A DNA stretch of 8,871 bases, taken from NCBI GenBank assembly GCA_024278415.1, contig JAJRTI010000387.1, forward strand, positions 1-8,871, read 5' to 3'. The stretch comes from Planctomycetota bacterium. GTDB taxonomy: Bacteria > Planctomycetota > Brocadiia > JAJRTI01. Shown in pieces: positions 1-4,710 of the stretch. A program made the translations under genes and the position numbers. The first letter of the stretch is position 1. Each line of letters opens with the position of its first letter. Under the pieces are notes generated by a model. That model was not told where the DNA came from. It did not search any database and saw nothing but the letters and a program-made list of their open reading frames with translations.

Positions 1-26
1 ATGCCTTCGTTGCTTCGCAACGCCAG

Positions 27-410
27 ATGGGCTTGCCCACGGCGCGGCAGTGTAGCAGCGGCGCCCCGCCGCTGCGGTGTCCGAAGTGGAGGAACTACCC
101 CGACGGACCTCACCACAGACAGGCCACGACACGTCCGCGACTGCCACCCGTACACCCCCAACGACGTCGCATCCGCCGTCTGGCGATCTTCGGTTCGGCC
201 CTCCGCGACGATTTCGGCCCGGCCAGTGACCTGGACCTGCTGGTGGAGTTCGAGCCAGGCACGCGGGTGGGCCTGCGCTTCTTCACGATCCAACAGGAGC
301 TGAGCGATGTGTTCGGGCGCCGAGTGGACCTGAACACACCGGGCTTCCTCAGCCCGTACTTCCGCCGCGATGTGCTCGACCAAGCGGAGGATCTGTATGT
401 CGCACCATGA
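27..410 (+). CDS. MntA-like nucleotidyltransferase (MNT antitoxin), 5' end doubtful
   Basis: A minimal nucleotidyltransferase of the MNT family. Known family members AMPylate the partner HEPN toxin HepT to silence it. From about residue 48 the protein fits the family: IRRLAIFGSAL gives the G56-S57 motif, the GSx10DxD metal-binding pair is D68 and D70 in SDLDLLVEF, and the third acidic residue is D101 in RRVDL. The first ~45 residues do not resemble the family, have no ribosome binding site before ATG 27, and are read through a GC hairpin repeat at 52-74. The native start is therefore probably lost or altered; only about 162-410 is secure. A Shine-Dalgarno-like GGAGG at 88-92 lies 10 nt before an ACG (103) in another frame, which may be a dead start codon. 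The stop overlaps the downstream HepT start by 14 nt, the usual arrangement for this pair. The family call is sure; whether the gene is functional is not. Confidence 0.65.
   Translation: MGLPTARQCSSGAPPLRCPKWRNYPDGPHHRQATTRPRLPPVHPQRRRIRRLAIFGSALRDDFGPASDLDLLVEFEPGTRVGLRFFTIQQELSDVFGRRVDLNTPGFLSPYFRRDVLDQAEDLYVAP
52..74 (+). repeat. REP-like GTAG-headed hairpin 1
   Basis: GTAG (52-55) is followed directly by an 8-bp perfect stem, CAGCGGCG (56-63) and CGCCGCTG (67-74), with a CCC loop. If G55 is counted as pairing with C75 the stem is 9 bp. It lies inside the apparent 5' end of the MntA reading frame, which argues that this part is not real coding sequence. The GTAG head and hairpin are shared with the elements at 4510-4530 and 8780-8857. 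Confidence 0.55.
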
Positions 411-648
411 GGACACCATCCGATTGCGCCACATGCCCGACCACGCGGTCAAAGCCGTCGAGTTGACCCGAGGCCGACGGCGGGAGGACCTGGACACGGA
501 CCGCACGCTGAACCTGGCCCTGGTGCGGCTCATGGCGATCATTGGCGAGGCCTCGGCGCGCGTGACGCCCGCTACGCAGGACGCGGCGATCGCGTGCTAC
601 TTCGCGCACAGCTCCGGCAGCGGGCCCGTGTGGCTCTTGTCGAAGTAG
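397..648 (+). pseudogene. HepT-like HEPN toxin, 3'-truncated remnant
   Basis: The N-terminal two thirds of a HepT / DUF86 HEPN RNase. MSHHEDTIRLRHMPDHA, the acidic-rich LDTDRTLNLALVRL helix and IIGEASARVTPAT match the family. The start at 397 is preceded by GGAGG (386-390) with a 6-nt spacer and overlaps mntA by 14 nt, so the 5' end and coupling are intact. Homology stops near base 595. Full HepT proteins are about 110-120 residues and carry the catalytic RNxxxHxY motif in the missing part. Here the reading frame instead runs antisense through the last ~50 bases of the convergent GH4 gene, adding an unrelated tail (CYFAHSSGSGPVWLLSK), and ends at 83 residues. No RxxxxH is present, so the RNase should be dead. 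Sequence beyond the break is GH4, so this is a deletion or rearrangement rather than a frameshift. Because toxin activity is gone, the loss of selection may explain the decay of mntA. Confidence 0.75.
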
Positions 649-1928
649 GTGAGCAGCTCCTTCTCAGCCTCCCACATCTCCTCGAACATCTCCCGGATCT
701 TGTGCAGCGGCAACACGCTCGCGGTGAGGGGGTCGAGGCAGCAGGCGTGGAACGCGGCCTCGCGGTCGTGGTCGAGCACCGCGCGCACCGCGAGTTCCTG
801 CACCGCGACGTTCGAGCGGTCGAGCGCCGCGCACTGCGGAGGCAGGTCGCCCACGTAGCACGGATGCACGCCTCGGCTGTCGGCCATGCACGGCACTTCG
901 ACGCAGCAGCCTTCGGGTAGGTTCGTGATGAGCCCCGTGTTCATCACGTTGCCGTTGAAGCGATACGGCTCATCGGTCACGACGGCCTCCATGATGCCGG
1001 AGGTGTATTCGTGCGACCGGCGCAGTTCGCCGACTGGCCCGTCCGAATCGCCCTCGCTGTCCTTGAGCCACTCGCGTGTGCTGGGCGCTTCGTCGGGCAC
1101 CTCGCGTGAGGGCAGCTTGAAATACTCCATGAGTTCCGGCGTGCGCCGGAAGTAGGGCATGTATTCCGAGTCGTGCCGGTTGCTCTCGGTGCTGAAGTAT
1201 CCGAAGTGCTTCATGATCTCGAAGCGCACTTCCTCGCCCTTGATCTTCTCGGGGTCGTCGAGCAGCGCCCAGACCTTGGGGTAAAGGTCTTCCTGCCCGC
1301 GCTTGAATTCGAGCATCCACGCGAGGTGGTTAATGCCCGCACAGAGATACGACACCTCTTCCTGAGGCACGTCGATCCAGTTGGCCAGCCGCCGGGCTGT
1401 GGCCTGCACGCCGTGGCAGATGCCCACGTTGTGGATGCTCGTGCCCACGGAGTGCAGCCACGTGAGCATGCACATGGGGTTGGTGTGGTTGAGCACGAGC
1501 GCGTCCGGGCACAAGTCCTCCATGTCGAGCAGAAACTGCTGCTGGACCGGGCCCGTGCGCAGGAAGCGGAACACCGCGCCCACGCTGCACGTGTCCGCTA
1601 CGGACTGGTCGATGCCGTACTTCTTGGGGATGCCGACCTCGACGTTGAACGGGAAGCCGTAGTACGCGCCGCCGCCGACCGCGACGGACGTGATGACGAA
1701 GTCCGCGCCGGAGAGCACCTCCTTGCGGTCCATGCTCGCCGTGACCCTCGTCGGGAGGCCGTGCTTGTCAATGGTGCGCTGCACGTAGCCGCGTACCTTA
1801 TCGAGGCGTTCCGCGTGAATGTCGCAAAGCCGAATCTCGGAGTCTTGGAGCGCCTCTCGCGACATGATGTCAATGGAGAGCCGGCCGCCGAATCCGCTGC
1901 CGGCGCCGATGATGGCAATCTTGGGCAT
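597..1928 (-). CDS. GH4 glycosidase (alpha-galactosidase / alpha-galacturonidase / alpha-glucuronidase group)
   Basis: A family 4 glycoside hydrolase, cytoplasmic, using NAD+ and a divalent metal (usually Mn2+) in a redox-elimination mechanism. The 443 residues are normal family length. The Rossmann loop is GAGSGFGG (8-15), with D36 placed to bind the adenosine ribose. NHTNP (147-151), C171 and H201 (in GINH) are the substrate and metal ligands, and NTGLITNLP (330-338) with VEVP (343-346) is the conserved C-terminal block. The specificity motif reads CHGV (171-174). In GH4, CHSV goes with alpha-galactosidases, CHEV with alpha-glucosidases and CHGx with alpha-glucuronidases, so a uronic acid substrate is plausible. 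A sequence-only call cannot settle it. The start at 1928 has AGGA (1936-1939) at 7-nt spacing. There is no signal peptide. The stop (597-599) lies 51 bases inside the tail of the convergent HepT remnant. I see no convincing promoter; palindromes lie upstream at 2062-2079 and 2114-2144. Confidence 0.9.
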   Translation of the reverse strand: MPKIAIIGAGSGFGGRLSIDIMSREALQDSEIRLCDIHAERLDKVRGYVQRTIDKHGLPTRVTASMDRKEVLSGADFVITSVAVGGGAYYGFPFNVEVGIPKKYGIDQSVADTCSVGAVFRFLRTGPVQQQFLLDMEDLCPDALVLNHTNPMCMLTWLHSVGTSIHNVGICHGVQATARRLANWIDVPQEEVSYLCAGINHLAWMLEFKRGQEDLYPKVWALLDDPEKIKGEEVRFEIMKHFGYFSTESNRHDSEYMPYFRRTPELMEYFKLPSREVPDEAPSTREWLKDSEGDSDGPVGELRRSHEYTSGIMEAVVTDEPYRFNGNVMNTGLITNLPEGCCVEVPCMADSRGVHPCYVGDLPPQCAALDRSNVAVQELAVRAVLDHDREAAFHACCLDPLTASVLPLHKIREMFEEMWEAEKELLTYFDKSHTGPLPELCAK

Positions 1929-1958
1929 GGGAGTATCCTGACGGTATCAGAGGGGGAC

Positions 1959-1974
1959 CACGAAGAACACGAAG
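1959..1974. repeat. Tandem CACGAAG short repeat
   Basis: Two perfect CACGAAG heptamers (1959-1965 and 1968-1974) separated by AA, 31 bases upstream of the GH4 start. Read on the other strand it is CTTCGTG repeated. It looks like a remnant of a dispersed intergenic microrepeat rather than a regulatory site. Confidence 0.45.
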
Positions 1975-2026
1975 CGGGAGAGGATAGCAAAGCGTAATGG
2001 GCCAGGGAAGGCCGTGTGGCGTTTCA

Positions 2027-2137
2027 TCATTCGGGCTTCGTCATTCGCTTCCGATACGTTGCCGTATTCGCGAATGCGGACACCAAGGTTGCCGCAGCCT
2101 GCTCCCACAAGCGCTGCGCCGCGGCCGCTTCGGCCAT
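2027..2137 (-). CDS. Possible 36-residue small protein (weak)
   Basis: An ATG-to-TGA frame encoding 36 residues, beginning MAEAAAAQRLWEQAAAT and ending RKRMTKPE. The composition is protein-like: an Ala-rich amphipathic helix with a basic C-terminus. However, no ribosome binding site is visible before ATG 2137, the frame runs through two palindromes (2062-2079 and 2114-2144), and its 3' end is the repeat-like CATTC sequence. I do not recognise it. Chance opening in GC-rich sequence is the more likely explanation. Confidence 0.12.
   Translation of the reverse strand: MAEAAAAQRLWEQAAATLVSAFANTATYRKRMTKPE
2062..2079. promoter_or_regulatory. 18-bp near-perfect palindrome, possible operator
   Basis: CCGTATTCGCGAATGCGG is palindromic except for one T/G position, with a perfect ATTCGCGAAT core. 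It lies 134 bases upstream of the GH4 start codon. The central CG symmetry resembles LacI-type operators, but no regulator gene is in the window, so operator function is only a suggestion. Confidence 0.3.
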
Positions 2138-2144
2138 GGCGCAG
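2114..2144. repeat. GC-rich interrupted hairpin
   Basis: CTGCGCC (2114-2120) pairs with GGCGCAG (2138-2144); after a 2-nt mismatch, GGCC (2123-2126) pairs with GGCC (2132-2135) around a GCTTC loop. No T-run follows on either strand, so it is not a standard terminator. Confidence 0.4.
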
Positions 2145-2192
2145 GGCGTTTCCGTTCTGCGGAGGACGCAACGTGGTGTCACCCGGAGATCC

Positions 2193-2225
2193 GCCAAGAC
2201 GCAGAGGCGGCAAGTTGCAAAGGCG
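2193..2225. repeat. Degenerate 16/17-mer tandem repeat
   Basis: GCCAAGACGCAGAGGCG (2193-2209) is followed by GCAAGTTGCAAAGGCG (2210-2225), the second unit one base shorter with three substitutions. The octamer GCCAAGAC recurs twice, on the other strand, at 3069-3084. It sits just downstream of the DUF5615 stop. Confidence 0.45.
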
Positions 2226-2233
2226 GAAGGGGA

Positions 2234-2566
2234 TCAGAGGAACTCCACCTTGTCCCTCATCTCCTCAGCGCTCATCGCTTCATGGACGAGCATCAGCCCG
2301 GCCACGATTGCGCCGATGCGTGTGTGCTGACGCGCAAACACGATGCCTGCGTGCTCGACGCCAGCCGCGTGCAACCGCAGGAAGTCGTCGTCCTGGGTGA
2401 ACAAGACACGCTGCTCTCGCGCGGCGAGCGCCAACTGGTCCTCATCTGAGGCTCCCAACATCCCGGCCTCTGGCGTCGTCAGCACATCTACGCCCCTGTG
2501 GCGCAGGCCCCGGACAACCGCTCTCGCCACGTGCTCGTCCGCGTAGAACTTGACCCTGTCAGCCAT
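2234..2566 (-). CDS. DUF5615 PIN-like protein (toxin-like)
   Basis: A 110-residue protein of the DUF5615 / PIN-like family, commonly found as the toxin-like partner of DUF433 proteins. The PIN-type acidic positions are visible: D10-E11 in FYADEHV, the SDEDQLALA helix (40-48) and TQDDDF (57-62), followed by the usual AGIVF strand (73-77). PIN-fold proteins of this kind are presumed metal-dependent RNases; the reaction of DUF5615 itself is not well established. The start ATG overlaps the DUF433 stop by 8 nt (ATGGCTGA), with no strong ribosome binding site of its own, so translation is probably coupled to the upstream gene. Length and motifs look intact, unlike the HEPN-MNT pair at the window start. 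Also possible: a DNA- or RNA-processing role unrelated to toxicity. Confidence 0.85.
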   Translation of the reverse strand: MADRVKFYADEHVARAVVRGLRHRGVDVLTTPEAGMLGASDEDQLALAAREQRVLFTQDDDFLRLHAAGVEHAGIVFARQHTRIGAIVAGLMLVHEAMSAEEMRDKVEFL

Positions 2567-2876
2567 CGTCGCGCATTCTTGCGAGCTTCTGCTTGAGAAG
2601 CGATGGCGTGCGTTCGCGCAGGGCCTCTACCCACTCCCCAGACTCCTGGATGGCCGCGTCGATTTCTTCTCTGTTGTCGAAGTAGTACGTCAACGCGGCG
2701 TACACGTCCCCCAGCTCCAGGTCATACTCCGACGCGATCTCATCGGCGCTCATGCCCGCGCGTTCGTGCCAAATGGCGATGTTCTGTACCGTGATCCGAC
2801 GGCCGGCAATGCGGGGCTTTCCGCTGCATGTACCAGGCGTGGCCACGATGTGCTCGTCGAGTGTCTTGACGCTCAT
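2559..2876 (-). CDS. DUF433 antitoxin-like DNA-binding protein
   Basis: A 105-residue DUF433 protein. The core is SGKPRIAGRRITVQNIAIW (18-36), then a helix-turn-helix-like segment, GMSADEIASEYDLELGDVYAAL (41-62), and YYFDNREEID. DUF433 proteins act as antitoxins for PIN-like partners and presumably repress their own promoter. The C-terminal ~35 residues (EWVEALRERTPSLLKQKLARM) are a charged helix likely to bind the DUF5615 partner. I chose ATG 2876 because GGGAGGAG (2884-2891) sits 7 nt upstream; a longer in-frame opening to 3182 reads through promoter sequence and is not supported. It is first in the operon, as expected for an antitoxin, and drives DUF5615 through the 8-nt overlap. Confidence 0.85.
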   Translation of the reverse strand: MSVKTLDEHIVATPGTCSGKPRIAGRRITVQNIAIWHERAGMSADEIASEYDLELGDVYAALTYYFDNREEIDAAIQESGEWVEALRERTPSLLKQKLARMRDDG

Positions 2877-2929
2877 TGAGTTGCTCCTCCCAAGTCGCCG
2901 CCGCGATGCGCTAATAGGCCTAAAGCGCC

Positions 2930-2958
2930 ATTCTAAGCTAACCTGGCGATCGTCGCAA
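2930..2958 (-). promoter_or_regulatory. Sigma70-type promoter for the DUF433-DUF5615 operon
   Basis: On the minus strand, -35 TTGCGA (2958-2953) and -10 TAGAAT (2935-2930) are separated by 17 nt. Transcription would start near 2923, giving a ~46-nt leader before ATG 2876. A perfect TAGGCCTA palindrome (2915-2922) lies at the predicted start site and could be an autoregulatory operator. Confidence 0.5.
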
Positions 2959-3028
2959 GGGATCACAGCGGGAGCGCCGGGCCGTTCAGTACGTCGAGAT
3001 TCCTTGCTAGCCCCATGGCAATCCGGGA

Positions 3029-3084
3029 CGCTATACGCAATAGGACGCAAGGAGTCTGCCTGCCGCGTGTCTTGGCGTCTTGGC
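3029..3084. repeat. Short tandem repeats between DUF433 promoter and GH29
   Basis: CGCTATA (3029-3035) and CGCAATA (3036-3042) are adjacent degenerate heptads. GTCTTGGC is repeated perfectly at 3069-3076 and 3077-3084; its complement GCCAAGAC also occurs at 2193-2200. The rest of 2959-3102 shows no gene or clear signal. Confidence 0.4.
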
Positions 3085-3102
3085 GTGAGAGCCCCGCCTC
3101 GT

Positions 3103-4422
3103 TTACGCCACAGAGAACACCGCCAGCCGCCGCACTTTCGGCACGGCAGTCGGGCGTGTGATGCGAAGCCGGACCGCGGCAACTTCGACCGGCGAGAACC
3201 GCTCGATCCGCTTGTGGCCGATCGACTCGCCCGAGCACAACGCCCGCCACTCGCCGCCGGCGACCAACCCCTCCGCCACGAACTCGCGCACGCGCTCGCC
3301 CTGCGCGATGTCCTCCATCACGGCCACGTGGTCGATGCGCGCCGGCGCGGGCAACTTCAGCTCCACCACGTCGCCTTCGCCCGATGTCGCCGCGATGGGC
3401 GAACTGAAGCGCCGGCGAATCTCGTCGCCGAACTCCCTATACCGCTCCATATCGCACTCGGGGATCAGGCCGCGGCAGTCGGGGATCGCGCCGATGATCA
3501 GGTTCGAGTTCCGGCCTACGGACTTGTAGTACATGTCGACGAGCGCGTCGCGGGAGAAGAGCCGGTCCTCGGTCTCCGGCACCCACAGCCAGTAGTGATC
3601 GCGGATCGGCGCGTCGCACATGGCCGGGCACCAAAGGCCGCCGTCCGGGTCGCCGTGCTGGAGGAACTGGCGCTGGAGCTTCGGGTCGCGATGCGCGCAG
3701 GCCTGAATCTGCACGCTTGGCAGCGTCGCCCAGCACGGGTCGCCCGCGGTGCCGTCCTCGTTGCCGGCCCAGCGATGCTCCGCGCAGGCCGGGCTGTGGT
3801 AGAACACCGCGTGGGGTTGGTGTTGTTGCACGATGGGCAACACGTCGGGCCCGCCTTGCTCCGGAGTCGTGACTCCGCCATCGAACCATACCTCGCACCA
3901 CTCGCCGTAGCGCGTGCAAAGTTCCTCGACGATCTGTTCGCACACGCGCATGTACTCCGCGTGCTTCGCGTCGTCGCCGCCCTCGCCTCCGTTCACCTCG
4001 TACTGATACACGTCCCAGTACGCATTGAAGCGGATGCCGATGTAGATGCCTGGCGCGACGCCGACGCGGCGGCACGATTCGGCGAAGTCGGCCACGAGGT
4101 CGCCCTTGCCCCCACGCCATGCGGTTTGCTTCAAGCCGAAATCGTACGCGTCGCTCTGCCACTGGAGAAACCCCTGGTGGTGGGTCGCGGTGAGGATCGC
4201 GTATTTCGCGCCCATGGCCGTCGCGGCTTCGAGCCATTGGTCGGTGTCGAGTGGGTCCGGTGTGTACAGGTCGGCTGAGAGCAACTCGCGCCGCGAGCGC
4301 TCATGGTGGTGGCCGCCGGGCGTGAACACGTCGAGGTCGTAGTGGTAGACGAGCCCCAACTCCAAGTCCTGCCACGCGGCTTGCCGGGGCAGGGGCTTGG
4401 GCAGATGCGGTGCGTCGGGCAC
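3103..4422 (-). CDS. GH29 alpha-L-fucosidase
   Basis: A family 29 glycoside hydrolase that releases alpha-linked L-fucose by a retaining mechanism. The (beta/alpha)8 domain begins at PRQAAWQDLELGLVYH. The His pair of the substrate pocket is H81-H82 (THHQGF), and the nucleophile is D181 in EVWFDGG. The NEDG segment near 221-224 and CWATL follow as in the family. A C-terminal beta-sandwich (about 340-439; VVELKLPAPARIDHVAVMED onward) is typical. I place the start at GTG 4422: AAGGAG (4430-4435) lies 7 nt upstream, and the protein then begins directly at the conserved region. An ATG at 4461 would add 13 unlike residues with no ribosome binding site. No signal peptide is seen, so it may be cytoplasmic or exported in another way. 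Length (439) fits GH29; the closest subfamily looks like B (alpha-1,3/4 specificity), but I am unsure. It is monocistronic as far as the sequence shows. Confidence 0.88.
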   Translation of the reverse strand: MPDAPHLPKPLPRQAAWQDLELGLVYHYDLDVFTPGGHHHERSRRELLSADLYTPDPLDTDQWLEAATAMGAKYAILTATHHQGFLQWQSDAYDFGLKQTAWRGGKGDLVADFAESCRRVGVAPGIYIGIRFNAYWDVYQYEVNGGEGGDDAKHAEYMRVCEQIVEELCTRYGEWCEVWFDGGVTTPEQGGPDVLPIVQQHQPHAVFYHSPACAEHRWAGNEDGTAGDPCWATLPSVQIQACAHRDPKLQRQFLQHGDPDGGLWCPAMCDAPIRDHYWLWVPETEDRLFSRDALVDMYYKSVGRNSNLIIGAIPDCRGLIPECDMERYREFGDEIRRRFSSPIAATSGEGDVVELKLPAPARIDHVAVMEDIAQGERVREFVAEGLVAGGEWRALCSGESIGHKRIERFSPVEVAAVRLRITRPTAVPKVRRLAVFSVA

Positions 4423-4496
4423 AGAGTCACTCCTTGACTGGGTGTAGGGCGCCGGGGACATGAACCGAGTCCAACATTCGGCAAGTTGGTGCAGGG

Positions 4497-4550
4497 ATGT
4501 TGCGCGTTTGTAGCACGCTCGTAAGAGCGTCTCTGTCTGGTGGGCAACAT
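4497..4550. repeat. REP-like hairpin 2 nested in a 7-bp inverted repeat
   Basis: GTAG (4510-4513) heads a 6-bp hairpin ACGCTC-GTAA-GAGCGT (4515-4530) with a GNRA-type loop. This is flanked by ATGTTGC (4497-4503) and its complement GCAACAT (4544-4550). The element lies 74-128 bases upstream of the GH29 start, in the non-coding stretch 4423-4710. Confidence 0.45.
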
Positions 4551-4559
4551 TTCAGCCGA

Positions 4560-4626
4560 GTGCAAAGAGCGGTCTTAGCTCGCTGGCCCCCACCGACCCC
4601 GCGTCGCTGAGAGCAGGCTTTTGCAC
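4560..4626. repeat. 67-nt inverted-repeat element
   Basis: GTGCAAA (4560-4566) and TTTGCAC (4620-4626) bound a 53-nt GC-rich interior, with the flanking AGC/GCT bases also nearly paired. Together with the 4497-4550 element and the 4686-4700 hairpin it fills most of the gene-free 4423-4710 interval. I see no gene, tRNA or recognisable riboswitch there. Confidence 0.3.
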
Positions 4627-4685
4627 TACTACGCGGCGTTCACAACCCCAGCCTCCTGGCCCGCCTTTGGCCTTGGCAGTTCCTA

Positions 4686-4700
4686 CGGACCAGGGGTCCG
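4686..4700 (-). terminator. Hairpin downstream of the TMTC-like gene
   Basis: On the minus strand CGGACC-CCT-GGTCCG forms a 6-bp GC stem ending 10 nt after the stop of the TMTC-like gene. No U-tract follows, so intrinsic termination is doubtful; it may only stabilise the mRNA 3' end. Confidence 0.25.
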
Positions 4701-4710
4701 CGCCCGTGGG

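Larger units (their letters stand above)
1929..2233. other. 305-bp non-coding stretch with repeats and palindromes
   Basis: Lies between the GH4 start and the DUF5615 stop. It contains tandem CACGAAG (1959-1974), a CATTC/GGGCTTCGT/CATTC stretch (2029-2046), an 18-bp near-palindrome (2062-2079), a GC-rich hairpin (2114-2144) and a degenerate 17-mer tandem repeat (2193-2225). One tiny minus-strand frame (2027-2137) exists but is weak. No tRNA or standard promoter is evident. Confidence 0.6.

Noticed and set aside
1..303. 100-residue plus-strand open frame starting at base 1
   Set aside because: The nucleotidyltransferase motifs lie in another frame and the composition is Arg/Ser/Pro-rich as in frame shadows. 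Part of it (103-145) may be the displaced MntA N-terminus, reported as a finding instead.
1173..1997. 274-residue plus-strand open frame
   Set aside because: Antisense to the GH4 gene, low-complexity His/Arg/Ala-rich translation, typical of GC-rich third-position shadow.
2559..3182. 207-residue version of the DUF433 protein
   Set aside because: The first 102 residues read through promoter and repeat sequence and are not family-like; ATG 2876 has the ribosome binding site.
2752..4278. 508-residue plus-strand open frame
   Set aside because: Antisense to GH29 and DUF433, both of which have clear motifs; no domain or ribosome binding site for this frame.
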